Positions 33,373 to 45,681 of a stretch of DNA of 64,000 nucleotides are shown here, piece after piece. The notes below the pieces were generated by a model, which was not told the origin of the DNA, ran no database searches, and saw only the letters and a list, made by a program, of their open reading frames with translations. This DNA is from Streptomyces uncialis (GTDB lineage Bacteria; Actinomycetota; Actinomycetes; Streptomycetales; Streptomycetaceae), in contig NZ_CP109583.1 of the NCBI RefSeq assembly GCF_036250755.1, positions 8,054,001 through 8,118,000 of the forward strand, written 5' to 3'. The position numbers were made by a program, and so were the translations under genes. Position 1 is the stretch's first letter; each line of letters opens with the position of its first letter.

Positions 33373-33978
33373 ATGTCGGACACCCGCACGACCAGGGACA
33401 CCGCGAGGAACAAGGTCGTCATCTACGAGGAGGAGGGCGGGGACCCCTCCGTCGATCTCCTGGTGGTCGGGAACACGCACGGACGGACCCGCGTCCGCGC
33501 CGTAGGGGACCCGGCCCAGGCCGTCGAACTCGCCGTGCGGCTGGTGGCCGAGGGCGTGGACCGGATCGAACTGTGCGGCAGCTTCGGGGCCGTGTGGCAC
33601 GCGCGGGTCGCCCGCGCGGTCGACGGCCGGGCCCCCGTCGGCGCGATCTACTACGGCTTCGAGTCGCTGACCCCGATCGCCGCGTACAAGGCCCGGTTCG
33701 AGGCGGGCGAGGTGCTGTCCGACGCGTTCCTCGTCGTCCACGAGGGTGCCGACCCCGTCGCCGACCGTGTCGTCCACGCCAAGCCCGGCGGCGGGCGGGT
33801 CACGCTCGTCGCCGTACCCGACGAAGAGACCGCCGCCCGGGTGGCCGCCGAGCTGGGCCCCGCGCTCCAGCTCATCGAGTTCTACGGGGTGGGCGGGCCG
33901 GACGCGGCGGAACGGGTCATCGAGGCCGTTTCCCCGGCGGGCGTTCCGGTCGGGGTCATGGCGTTCGCGGGGCCGTAG
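33373..33978 (+). CDS. DUF6506-like protein with internal duplication
   Basis: 201 residues with two copies of one unit. Copy 1 (about 15-105): KVVIYEEEGGDPSVDLLV ... VRAVGDPAQAVELAVRLVAEG, VDRIELCGSFGAVWHARVARAVDG, PVGAIYYG. Copy 2 (about 115-200): SDAFLVVHEGADPVADRVVH, LVAVPDEETAARVAAELG, LQLIEFYGVGGPDAAERVIEAVS, PVGVMAFAG. The single unit resembles DUF6506, a small enzyme-like alpha/beta family in actinomycetes. Copy 1 keeps the LCG-type pocket; copy 2 has FYGVGG instead. The ATG at 33373 has GGAGGGA upstream. Function unknown. Confidence 0.65.
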   Translation: MSDTRTTRDTARNKVVIYEEEGGDPSVDLLVVGNTHGRTRVRAVGDPAQAVELAVRLVAEGVDRIELCGSFGAVWHARVARAVDGRAPVGAIYYGFESLTPIAAYKARFEAGEVLSDAFLVVHEGADPVADRVVHAKPGGGRVTLVAVPDEETAARVAAELGPALQLIEFYGVGGPDAAERVIEAVSPAGVPVGVMAFAGP

Positions 33979-34068
33979 GGGCACGGGCGTCGGGTGGGGC
34001 CGGGCAACCGTCGGGTGGGCGGGGGAGTTCACCAAGCGGGTGAAGCTACCAATAGGTAGAATTCGGAC

Positions 34069-36579
<2,511 letters not shown>

Positions 36580-36645
36580 CCCCGCCCGGCCCGCCGGGGC
36601 GCGGGCCCGCGCCCCGGACCGTCCGGCACCGCGAGGGAGCCGCCG

Positions 36646-37653
36646 ATGACCACCGCCGAGTTCCGTCCCACCCATGTCGTCCCGCCCGGTGGCCTGCCCA
36701 CCTGGGAGGTCCCGGACACCGACCGGCCCACCGCGCCCCTCGGCGCGCTGCTGCCCGTACAGCTCACCGACCGGCTGGGCGACTGGGGCCGGGTGGTGTG
36801 CGCGAACGGCTGGACCGCGTGGGTCGACGGCCGGCTGCTGATCGCGGTCCCCCAGCGGCCGCCCGAGGCGGGCAGCCCCACGGCCCGTACCGCCGACCCC
36901 CGGCCGCTGCTCGCGCGCGCCGAGGAGGCCGTCGGACGGTACCGGGCGGCGGCCGGGGAACTCGCGGACGGCCGCCTCGACGTGGAGTCCTTCCACCGCC
37001 GCACCCGGGGCTTGCGGGTGGGCATGGTCGTCGACGGGGAGTCCATGTGGCTCTACGACGCCGACCACGAACGGTGGGTGTACTGCGACGGCCGACGGCT
37101 CAGCGGATTCGCGGCGGACCGGGCACCGGGGGAGAGCGCGGCTCCGGCGGCCCCCACCGGCACGCCACGGGACCGGGCCGCCGTACGACCGGACCGGGCC
37201 GCCGTACGACCTGAGCAGGCCGGGGCGCGACCCGAGCAGGCCGGGGTACCCGAACCCGCGCCGGAACCGCCCCGTCCGCCCGCACCCGCACCCGACCCCG
37301 CGCCTGAACCGATACCGACAACACAGGTACCGGAGCCCGAACCCGCATCGGAACAGGCACAGCCACCCGCACCCGCACCCGCGCCGGAACCGGAGCCGAC
37401 ACTCGACCCCGAATTGACGCCCGACCCCGCCCCCGAACCGACCCGTGTCGTCCCCGTCCGTCCCACGCCCCCCTCCCGTCCCCCGCCCCGCGGCTCCGCG
37501 CCGCCCCCCACCCGGGTCGTCCGTCCGGTGCCCGGTGACACCGCGGGTCCCGAGCCCGCGTCCGGTCCCGCGGGGGAGGGGACGGACGCCACCCGTCAGG
37601 CGTCCGGGCCGCGGGCGGAACCGCGTGCCCGGCCCGGTGGTGACACCCCATGA
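36646..37653 (+). CDS. Pro-rich protein with N-terminal SH3-like domain
   Basis: 335 residues. Residues 1-75 (GGLPTWEVPDTDRP, LPVQLTDRLGDWGRVVCANGW, TAWVDGRLL) resemble a bacterial SH3-like beta-barrel; residues 80-145 are helical and end with SMWLYDADHERWVYCDG. The remaining half is low-complexity Pro/Ala/Glu repeats, probably disordered. It lies 66 bp after the FHA-ABC gene; its stop overlaps the kinase start in an ATGA. An adaptor or kinase substrate is plausible. I do not recognise the full-length protein. Confidence 0.6.
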   Translation: MTTAEFRPTHVVPPGGLPTWEVPDTDRPTAPLGALLPVQLTDRLGDWGRVVCANGWTAWVDGRLLIAVPQRPPEAGSPTARTADPRPLLARAEEAVGRYRAAAGELADGRLDVESFHRRTRGLRVGMVVDGESMWLYDADHERWVYCDGRRLSGFAADRAPGESAAPAAPTGTPRDRAAVRPDRAAVRPEQAGARPEQAGVPEPAPEPPRPPAPAPDPAPEPIPTTQVPEPEPASEQAQPPAPAPAPEPEPTLDPELTPDPAPEPTRVVPVRPTPPSRPPPRGSAPPPTRVVRPVPGDTAGPEPASGPAGEGTDATRQASGPRAEPRARPGGDTP

Positions 37654-38663
37654 GACCGGCCGGTACCGACGAGGGGACGAGTGAACACTCCGGGCGTCCC
37701 TCGGGACTCCTCGGCCGCCGGATCGCCGGGTACCGCGTCGAGAGCGAGATCGGACGCGGCGGTATGGCCGTCGTCTACCGGGCCAGGGATCTGCGGCTGG
37801 ACCGGACCGTGGCGCTGAAGCTGCTCGCCCCCGAACTCGCCCGCAACGACACCTTCCGGCGCCGCTTCACCCATGAGTCACGGGTCGCCGCCGCCATCGA
37901 CCATCCGCACATCGTGCCGGTGTTCGAGGCGGGCGAGCGGGACGGCGTGCTGTACATCGCCATGCGGTACGTCGCCGGACTGGATCTGCGCCATCTCCTC
38001 GACCAGCGCGCCGAAGGGGACCCGCTGCCCCCGGCGGCGGTCGTACGGATCACCGCGCAGGTCGCCTCCGCGCTGGACGCCGCGCACGACCACGGACTGG
38101 TCCACCGGGACGTCAAACCGGGCAACATCCTGGTCGCCCAGGGCACCGACAGCGACCATCCCGAGCACGTCTACCTCACCGACTTCGGTCTCACCAAGAA
38201 GTCCCTGTCGCTGACCGGGTTCACCACCGTCGGCCAGTTCGTCGGCACCCTCGACTACGTGGCGCCCGAGCAGATCTCCGGACGGCCCGTCGACGGCCGC
38301 TGCGATGTGTACAGCCTGGCGTGCGTGGTGTACGAGATGCTGGCCGGGGGACCGCCGTTCCAGCGCGACGACGACATGGCCCTGCTCTGGGCCCACCAGT
38401 ACGACCAGCCGCCGCCGCTCGCCGAACGGCGCTCCGGGGCGCCGCCCGGGTTCGACGCGGTCCTGGCGAAGGCGCTCGCCAAGCGCCCCGACGACCGTTA
38501 CGGCTCATGTCTGCGTTTCGTGGCCGCCCTGCGCACCGCCGCGACCGGTGCGCGTGCCCCGGCCCTGACCGATCCGGGGGCGCTGCCCGCCGATCTGCCG
38601 CCCGGCCCGCCGCCGGTCCCGCCCCGCTGGGCCCGTCCGGCCTTCCGCCCCGCGCCCCGCTGA
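37650..38663 (+). CDS. Ser/Thr protein kinase, soluble
   Basis: 337 residues of the Hanks (PknB-like) family. Gly loop EIGRGGMAVVYRARD (33-47), ATP lysine K57 in VALKLL, catalytic HRDVKPGNI (152-160; D154), DFG at 178-180, activation region with GTLDYVAPEQ, and the C-lobe ending near 290. No transmembrane helix and no PASTA domains, so it is cytosolic, with a short Pro-rich tail. It overlaps the Pro-rich gene by 4 bp (ATGA), so translation is coupled. It probably phosphorylates a protein read by the FHA domains of the transporter at 34069. Confidence 0.95.
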   Translation: MRPAGTDEGTSEHSGRPSGLLGRRIAGYRVESEIGRGGMAVVYRARDLRLDRTVALKLLAPELARNDTFRRRFTHESRVAAAIDHPHIVPVFEAGERDGVLYIAMRYVAGLDLRHLLDQRAEGDPLPPAAVVRITAQVASALDAAHDHGLVHRDVKPGNILVAQGTDSDHPEHVYLTDFGLTKKSLSLTGFTTVGQFVGTLDYVAPEQISGRPVDGRCDVYSLACVVYEMLAGGPPFQRDDDMALLWAHQYDQPPPLAERRSGAPPGFDAVLAKALAKRPDDRYGSCLRFVAALRTAATGARAPALTDPGALPADLPPGPPPVPPRWARPAFRPAPR

Positions 38664-38681
38664 CCGCAAGCGCCGAGCCGC

Positions 38682-39977
38682 TCAGTCCACGCGCCCGGTG
38701 GCCCGCGCGTGCACCCGTGCCGCCGCGCCCCCGAGGAACCCCGTCACCAGACCCCACAGCGCGGCCGTCCCCAATGCCCCCCACAACCGGGGCGACAGCC
38801 GCACCTGTCCGCCCAGCCCGCCCCCGAGGTCCCCGATGCCGAGCAGCGACAGCCCGAAGTGGGCGGACACCCGTCCGGTCAGGCACACGATGAGCACCGT
38901 CAGCACCAGTGCGATCCCGATACGCAGCGCGAGCCGCCACAGTGCCGTACCGGCCGGTGACCGCCGCGCCATCAGGAAGGCCGCCGCGAGGAGCACCAGC
39001 GCCGCGCACGGCACCAGCCACCACGCCCGGGGGTCCCGTTCGGCCAGCGTCCGTACGTTCAGCACGCTCAGTTCGCCGCCGCCCGAACCCCGCAGCACCT
39101 CGTCCAGCACCTTCGGCACCGGCAGTCCGAACGGTCCCTCGATCCGTCCGTCCCAGGTGGCGCCGAGCCCGAGCGTGAAGGCGAGCCAGACGAGGTTGGG
39201 CAGTCCGAGGAGCAGTACGCCGACGGTGTCGGCGGCGTTGCCCCGGGTCGCGGCGACGACGAGCCCGACGACCAGTCCCGCGACGACATAGGTGAGCAGC
39301 ACGTCCAGCATCGCGTGCGCGGCGGGCCGCACCGCCCCGTGGAACCGCAGCAGCCGCGGCGGGACCGGTGTCCTGCGGGCGACGAGCAGCGTGATCACGA
39401 GCACCCCCGCGAGCCACACCAGTCCGACGAGGACGCTCGTCCCGACGTCCCCGGCGAAGCCGACGGTGGGGGCGATCCCCAGCAGATCGCCGAGGTCGCC
39501 GATGGCGCCGTCACCGATCGAGACCCTGAACTCCTGCCGGGCGAAGAGGGCGAGGGCGACGAGCACGACCACCCACGGCACGGCGATCCGCGCCGCCCAG
39601 CCCGCCAGCTCGCGTTCCCCGACGACGGCGCGGTGGCGCAGCGGTACGAGGAACCCCGCCCCGAGGACCAGCGCCCCGGCGAGGGTCACCGACAACGGCA
39701 GCACGCCGAGGTCGCCCTGGGCGCCCGCGAGGCCGCCGGCGTCCCCCGACAGATCGATGTCCCCGCCCACGGCCATCAGCACGACGGCCGCGACCACCCG
39801 GGGGAACGCCGCGCCCGGCAGGGTGTGCGCCCCGGCCGCCCAGAGCCCCGCCGCGGCGACGACGGTCATCACGACCAGCGCGGCGAGCGCGGTCAGCAGG
39901 GCCTGGAACCAGCCGTGCGGCGCGGGCCCGGCCACATAGTGGTCGGCTGCCCCGCCGGGTGAAGTCCTGTGGCTCAC
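38682..39977 (-). CDS. streptophobe-type polytopic membrane protein
   Basis: 431 residues, about ten hydrophobic helices. Begins DHYVAGPAPHGWFQALLTALAAL and includes GGDIDLSGDAGGLAGAQGDL, matching the streptophobe family of Streptomyces integral membrane proteins of unknown role. The loops carry few charged residues. It ends 18 bp from the kinase stop (convergent) and is divergent from the DUF6777-like gene at 40162, so a shared membrane role with those genes is possible. Confidence 0.75.
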   Translation of the reverse strand: MSHRTSPGGAADHYVAGPAPHGWFQALLTALAALVVMTVVAAAGLWAAGAHTLPGAAFPRVVAAVVLMAVGGDIDLSGDAGGLAGAQGDLGVLPLSVTLAGALVLGAGFLVPLRHRAVVGERELAGWAARIAVPWVVVLVALALFARQEFRVSIGDGAIGDLGDLLGIAPTVGFAGDVGTSVLVGLVWLAGVLVITLLVARRTPVPPRLLRFHGAVRPAAHAMLDVLLTYVVAGLVVGLVVAATRGNAADTVGVLLLGLPNLVWLAFTLGLGATWDGRIEGPFGLPVPKVLDEVLRGSGGGELSVLNVRTLAERDPRAWWLVPCAALVLLAAAFLMARRSPAGTALWRLALRIGIALVLTVLIVCLTGRVSAHFGLSLLGIGDLGGGLGGQVRLSPRLWGALGTAALWGLVTGFLGGAAARVHARATGRVD

Positions 39978-40161
39978 ACGGTCACGCTATGCAGTTCCCG
40001 GCCCGTGCGCTCCCCGGACACCGCCGACCGCGCCGGCTTGCGGGCGGGCGCGGGAAGCGGCACACAATGGGCTGGTCGCGGCAGGAAGCGGACGAGGGAG
40101 TTCGGCTGTCGCCCGGACATCCGCGGCGGGGCCCGGGGGGTCGTACGAGACCGGGAGCTGA

Positions 40162-41604
40162 GTGACCGTGAGCGCCGAACCGCCGCCGCCCGACCGCCCC
40201 ACCGGCCCGTCCCCGTCGGGGGCCCCCGCGGGCCCACCGTCCGGCCCGCCCGCGGGACCCCCTTCGGGCCCGCTCTCCGACCCCTCCCGGCCCGGCTCGC
40301 CCTCCGGCCCCACGGGCCCGCCCGCGGACCACCCGTCCGGCCCGCCGTACGGCCATCCGGACGACGGCGCCCACGGCACGACGGGCGGCGCCCCCGCCCC
40401 ACCGCCGGAACACGACGGCACGCGCCCCGGGACAGGCGACGGCGGGACCACGGACGGCGGAACCGGGGAGGGCGGCGGGAAGGGCGGCGGCGAAGGTGGT
40501 GGCCAGGGCGGGGGCGGCGATGGCTCCGGGCCCGGTGGCGCGCCCCCCGCGGAGCCTGGCAGGGGCGGCGGTACGCCCTGGTGGCGCAGCGCCCCCCGGG
40601 TGGCCCTGCTGACGCTCGGGGTCGTGGCCGCGGTCGTCCTCGGGGTGGTGCTCACACGTTCGGGCGGTTCCGGCTCGGGTGACGGTCCGTCGGGCGGCGG
40701 TGGCGGCGAGGTGTTCCTCCAGGCCGCGGACAGCACCGGCCGGGACCCGTTCACGGAGTCGACCGCGCGGGACAGCAGCCCGCCGCCGAACACCCCGTCG
40801 CTGCCCGGCCGGTCGGAGTCCGGCCGGTCCGAGTCCGCGCCGGCCGCCCAGGGGGTGTCGGGCGCCGCACCCGGCCTGTACGGGGGCACCCGGAGGACGG
40901 CGAGCTGCGATGTGGAGAAGCAGATCAGGTTCCTCGGTGCCGAGGAGGCGAAGAACAAGGCGTTCGCCTCGGCCCTCGGTATCGCCCCGGACAAGGTGCC
41001 CGGCCGGCTGCGCGCGCTGACCCCCGTACAGCTCAGGCTCGACACCCGGGTCACCAACCACGGCTACGTGAACGGCTCCGCGACGGCCTACCAGGCGGTC
41101 CTGGAGGCGGGCACGGCGGTCCTGGTCGACGACCGGGGGCTGCCGACCGTCCGGTGCGCCTGCGGAAACCCGCTGACGGAACCGGTCGCCCTGCGCGGCA
41201 CCCCGAAGGTCGTCGGTGAGCCCTGGCCCGGGTACCGCGCGTCGAACGTCGTCGTGGTGAAGCCCGCGTCCCGGCCCGTGGACACCTTCGTGATCTACGA
41301 CCCGCACAGCGGCGGCTGGTTCACCCGCGACCCCGGCGGCACGGGTTCGGGCGACCAGGAGACCGCCCCGCCGACGGACGCGACCCCCTCGCCGGACGGT
41401 TCGCCCTCCGGCGAGGACACCTCGACGGGTTCCACCGACGAACCCGGCACCCCTTCGGACGGGACCGGAGGGCCGTCCACCGGATCGCCGTCCGCCGAGC
41501 AGCCCGGCTCACCGTCCGCCGGGTCCCCGCCGCCCGCCACCGAGGAGCCGCCCCTGACCTCGGGACCGGGTGACACCCAGGCCCCGCCGTCAGGACCGGC
41601 GTGA
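40162..41604 (+). CDS. DUF6777-like secreted/membrane protein with Pro/Gly-rich tails
   Basis: 480 residues. A Pro/Gly-rich cytosolic N-terminus (1-140), one hydrophobic helix (VALLTLGVVAAVVLGVVL, near 150-167), then an extracellular domain to about 390: VFLQAADSTGRDPFTESTA, LYGGTRRTASCDVEKQIRFL, VRCACGNPLTEPVAL. This matches the DUF6777 pattern. The tail (about 395-480) is Thr/Ser/Pro rich. Two GTG starts (40162, 40168) share a GGGAG site; I list the first. Function unknown. Divergent from the streptophobe gene. Confidence 0.72.
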   Translation: MTVSAEPPPPDRPTGPSPSGAPAGPPSGPPAGPPSGPLSDPSRPGSPSGPTGPPADHPSGPPYGHPDDGAHGTTGGAPAPPPEHDGTRPGTGDGGTTDGGTGEGGGKGGGEGGGQGGGGDGSGPGGAPPAEPGRGGGTPWWRSAPRVALLTLGVVAAVVLGVVLTRSGGSGSGDGPSGGGGGEVFLQAADSTGRDPFTESTARDSSPPPNTPSLPGRSESGRSESAPAAQGVSGAAPGLYGGTRRTASCDVEKQIRFLGAEEAKNKAFASALGIAPDKVPGRLRALTPVQLRLDTRVTNHGYVNGSATAYQAVLEAGTAVLVDDRGLPTVRCACGNPLTEPVALRGTPKVVGEPWPGYRASNVVVVKPASRPVDTFVIYDPHSGGWFTRDPGGTGSGDQETAPPTDATPSPDGSPSGEDTSTGSTDEPGTPSDGTGGPSTGSPSAEQPGSPSAGSPPPATEEPPLTSGPGDTQAPPSGPA

Positions 41605-41758
41605 CCGCGACCCGGCCAGGACCGGTGTCCAAGACCGGGCGCAGGCGGGTGACCGGAGCGGGCCAGGCGGGTGATGTACGGCCAGGATGTACCGGAATGG
41701 GGGGTTATGGGGGGACAGGGTGGGCGCGTCCGTGCCGCACTCGCACCAGGAGACCTGA

Positions 41759-42559
41759 ATGCGCCTCATGCCTCGTCCGCAGCGCCAAGCCGTGCGCGGC
41801 CTGGCCCTCACCGCCACCCTCGTCGCCGCCGCGTCCCTGACGACGGCACCGGCCCACGCCCATGAGGGACTCCCGTCGCACCACTGCGTCCTCAACGGGG
41901 CGGAGGTACCCCCGGGCCAAGAGGTGTTCGGCACCCCCGGTGACGATGTCATCGAGTGCGAGAACGACGTCGAGAACGTCATCATCTGGGGCGGGGCGGG
42001 CAACGACAACATCCGCGTCAAGGGCCTCATCATCGACTCGCAGGTCCTCGGCGGCGACGGCGACGACCGCCTCCAGACCAGCCATCTGCTCCCCCGCGAG
42101 GGCCAGGCGTCGATCCGGGCGGGCGCGGGCGACGACACCGTCATCGTGCCCACCGTGATGGGCACCACCGACAACGGCGCCGCCGTCTACGGCGACCAGG
42201 GCGCGGACACCATCACCGTCGGCACGGTCTCCGGCTCCCCGGGCCAGCACGCCCGGGGCGGCGGCCAGGTCTTCGGCAACGACGGAGCCGACACCATCTC
42301 GGCCGGTGTCATCGACTTCGGCGGCCGGGTGCTCGGCGGCAGCGAGAACGACGTCATCGAGGCCAAGGGCGTCGGCCCGGAGGCGGGCGGTGTCATCCAG
42401 GGCGGACCCGGCAAGGACACCATCCGGGGCGCCAAGGACACCGTCCTGCTGGCCGGACCCGGCTGGGGCCTGGTCGACGGCGGTCTCGACGAGGACCAGT
42501 GCAAGGTGCAGCACGCCAACCCCGAGCGCGCCCGCAGCACCATCGCCGCCTGTCCCTGA
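41759..42559 (+). CDS. secreted calcium-binding-type (RTX-like) repeat protein
   Basis: 266 residues. Signal peptide 1-34 (ALTATLVAAASLTTAPAHAH). The mature part repeats GGxGxDxI/L-like units: FGTPGDDVIECEN, WGGAGNDNIRVKG, LGGDGDDRLQTS, AGAGDDTVIV, YGDQGADTITVG, FGNDGADTISAG, GGPGKDTIRGAK. These form a beta-roll that binds calcium. Cys at C43 and C66 may pair, and one Cys is near the end. A structural or surface protein; streptomycetes carry many of unknown role. The start is at an AGGAGACCTGA site. Confidence 0.82.
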   Translation: MRLMPRPQRQAVRGLALTATLVAAASLTTAPAHAHEGLPSHHCVLNGAEVPPGQEVFGTPGDDVIECENDVENVIIWGGAGNDNIRVKGLIIDSQVLGGDGDDRLQTSHLLPREGQASIRAGAGDDTVIVPTVMGTTDNGAAVYGDQGADTITVGTVSGSPGQHARGGGQVFGNDGADTISAGVIDFGGRVLGGSENDVIEAKGVGPEAGGVIQGGPGKDTIRGAKDTVLLAGPGWGLVDGGLDEDQCKVQHANPERARSTIAACP

Positions 42560-42726
42560 CCGGCCGGAACCCGCGCCCCTCCCCGAACTGCGGCCCCTCG
42601 GCCGTCACCCCGGGGAGGGGCGTCCGTCGTACGGGTGTTCCCACGCGGCCCCGCGAGGTGGGGCCCCACGGGTGAGCCGGGCCGCCCGGCCGTGACCGAG
42701 CCCCCCGCTCGGCCGTTGCTCCGGGC

Positions 42727-43011
42727 ATGACCGCAACCCGACGTATTCTCGCCGCCGTGGCCCTCGCCTCCAGCGTCACCGGACTCACCGTCACCGCCGC
42801 GTCCGCGTCCGCGATGGAGGTGCCGTCCGTACTGGGCCAGCTCGACGCGCTGTCCGCGCAGTCGGTGACCCCCGAGCACGCGCACCGGATGCCGACCGTC
42901 ACCGGTCAGCTCGGCACCGTCGCGCAGGGCGCCTCCCAGCTCAACCAGCTCCGCCAGGTGACCGACCTCGCGGCCCCCGTCACCGGGCTCCTCCCGGCCG
43001 TGGAGTACTAG
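42727..43011 (+). CDS. small secreted protein
   Basis: 94 residues. Sec signal peptide (MTATRRILAAVALASSVTGL, cleavage near SASA-ME at about 28-31); the mature 63 residues are helical with repeats of VxGQL, QLDAL, QLGTVAQGASQL and end TGLLPAVEY. No Cys. Such short exported proteins recur in streptomycetes and have no known role. The ATG follows a GGGC region; start moderately supported. Confidence 0.6.
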   Translation: MTATRRILAAVALASSVTGLTVTAASASAMEVPSVLGQLDALSAQSVTPEHAHRMPTVTGQLGTVAQGASQLNQLRQVTDLAAPVTGLLPAVEY

Positions 43012-43042
43012 GCCACCCGTACCCGCCGCCCCCCATGCGCCC

Positions 43043-43079
43043 GCCGCCCCCGGACGGACCCGGTTCGTCCGGGGGCGGC
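43043..43079. terminator. strong bidirectional terminator
   Basis: 14-bp stem GCCGCCCCCGGACG (43043-43056) and CGTCCGGGGGCGGC (43066-43079) with a 9-base loop, between the convergent small secreted protein and Ddn-hemerythrin genes. Confidence 0.8.
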
Positions 43080-43086
43080 CCGTGTC

Positions 43087-43926
43087 TCAGATCCCGGCCG
43101 CCGCCATCACCGGGATCAGCTGCTCCTCCTCGTACCTCAGATGCGCCTCCAGCTCGGCCGCCAGACGGTCGAACTCCTGGAGCAGGTAACCGGGTTCCGT
43201 CTCCGTCGCCGAGACCAGCAGTCGCAGGGACTCCGCCAGCTCCGCTATCTCCTCGTGCTCCCGCGCGAGCCGGTCCATGACCGGCGCCAGCTCCGGACGC
43301 CCTGGCGTGAGCTGCGGGAACAGCATCGTGTCCTCGCCCAGATGGTGGTTGCGCAGCCCCTGGCAGACGGTCAGACAGTTCATCCGGAGCTGACCGCCGA
43401 TCCCCGCGCCCGAAGAGGTGATCTCCTCGCGGATCATGGCGAGTTCACGGCGGAACCCGTCATGGACGACCTTCATCCCCTCGGCGAACGACTCCGCGTT
43501 CAGCCGGTGCGCATCCTCGACCGCCCGCAGCACCACGACCGGGATGACCCGGTCGGTCTTGCGCTGGTACTCGGCCCAGCCGTCGTCCGCCTCGACCGCG
43601 CGGGCGAACATCCGGTCACGGTCCTCGCCGGTCAGCACCTCGGCCTCGGCCTCGTAGGTGAAGACCCCGTCCTCCACGGTCACCCTCGGCTCGGCCACGA
43701 GATTGTGGTACCAGTCGGGATGCCGGTCCGCGCCACCGGCGGACGCGATGACGACCACCTGCCCACCGCCGTCCGGCAGACAGCCGACGGGGCTCGTACG
43801 GGGGACGCCGCTGCGCCGTCCGGTGGTCGTCAGCAGGAGCAGTCGCGCTCCTTCGAACCAGCCGCCGACACGTCCCTGGTTGGCGCGGAACTCTTCGATG
43901 ATCCGCTCATTGAACTCGTTGGGCAT
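43087..43926 (-). CDS. Ddn-like deazaflavin reductase fused to a hemerythrin domain
   Basis: About 279 residues, two domains. N-terminal F420/flavin split-barrel (about 1-130): LLLLTTTGRRSGVPRTSPVG (cofactor loop), HPDWYHNLVAEPRVTVEDG, RVIPVVVLRAV. C-terminal four-helix hemerythrin (about 140-275) with metal-ligand histidines in VHDGFRRELAMIREE, NHHLGEDTMLFPQL, REHEEIAELA and LEAHLRYEEEQLIPVM. A di-iron O2- or NO-binding domain next to a reductase suggests coupled O2/NO sensing or detoxification. The ATG at 43926 is clearly placed. Isolated gene. Confidence 0.85.
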   Translation of the reverse strand: MPNEFNERIIEEFRANQGRVGGWFEGARLLLLTTTGRRSGVPRTSPVGCLPDGGGQVVVIASAGGADRHPDWYHNLVAEPRVTVEDGVFTYEAEAEVLTGEDRDRMFARAVEADDGWAEYQRKTDRVIPVVVLRAVEDAHRLNAESFAEGMKVVHDGFRRELAMIREEITSSGAGIGGQLRMNCLTVCQGLRNHHLGEDTMLFPQLTPGRPELAPVMDRLAREHEEIAELAESLRLLVSATETEPGYLLQEFDRLAAELEAHLRYEEEQLIPVMAAAGI

Positions 43927-44376
43927 TCGCTGCTTTCCGCTCGGTTCTTCTCGCCGCTGAACAGGGCACACGGCCACCCGGGCAGGGCTGCGGGGACGCG
44001 ACGGGATTCCGGCGCGCCCGGCTGCCCCGGCAGGGGTGGGCGGTGCTCAGGGGAAGGGGAAACGCACCTGACCGGTGCGTGAGAAGAAACGAGCGGCGGG
44101 GCTCTCGCCCGCCCCGGAGTCACTCCGAGGCCGGGTGCCCTACTCGTGCGCGGCGCGAAGCCGACCCGGCAGTCATACGGACGACCCTAGCGGCCACCCC
44201 GTCGGTCGAACAACCCGATGATCGCCCCGCATTCGGGTCTCTTCCGAGGGCGCGGGGACCGGGTCCGGTCGGCGCCCCCGAAGCGGCGCCGGAACCGCGT
44301 ACCCCGTCCGTCACCCGCGATCGGTCCAGGAGACGGTCGGCCGGGCGGGGTCCTCCTCGGCGAGCGCGGCGCCGGT

Positions 44377-45351
<975 letters not shown>

Positions 45352-45681
45352 GGGGGTTGCCCTTTCAGGGGAGGGACAGCGCGGGAGGGCCACCGTGCCA
45401 GAGCCCGGCCCGGCCGTGCCCCCGACATGCCGGAATGCTGACACACGCCACAACACCGGGCGACCGGGCCCGGCGCAGGTGGGTGCGGGCGGAGGCGGGG
45501 CGGGTCCGGTGCCGGGCGGCGCGACCGGCCGGTGACGGGCCGCCGTGGCCCGGCCTCCCGACGGCCTGCGTGGCCCGGTTCGTGGTGAGCACGGTCCGGA
45601 CCGCCGCCGCTCGTCAGCCGCCACGGGCCTCGTACGCCGTCCTGGGGAGCGGCCGTCACCGACCGGCGGACGTCCCTGCCT
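45352..45681. other. divergent promoter region of AKR and MerR genes
   Basis: 330 bp, no gene seen. Should contain the MerR operator(s); a 45480-45540 stretch is Gly-codon-like and low complexity. No convincing palindrome identified by eye. Confidence 0.4.
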
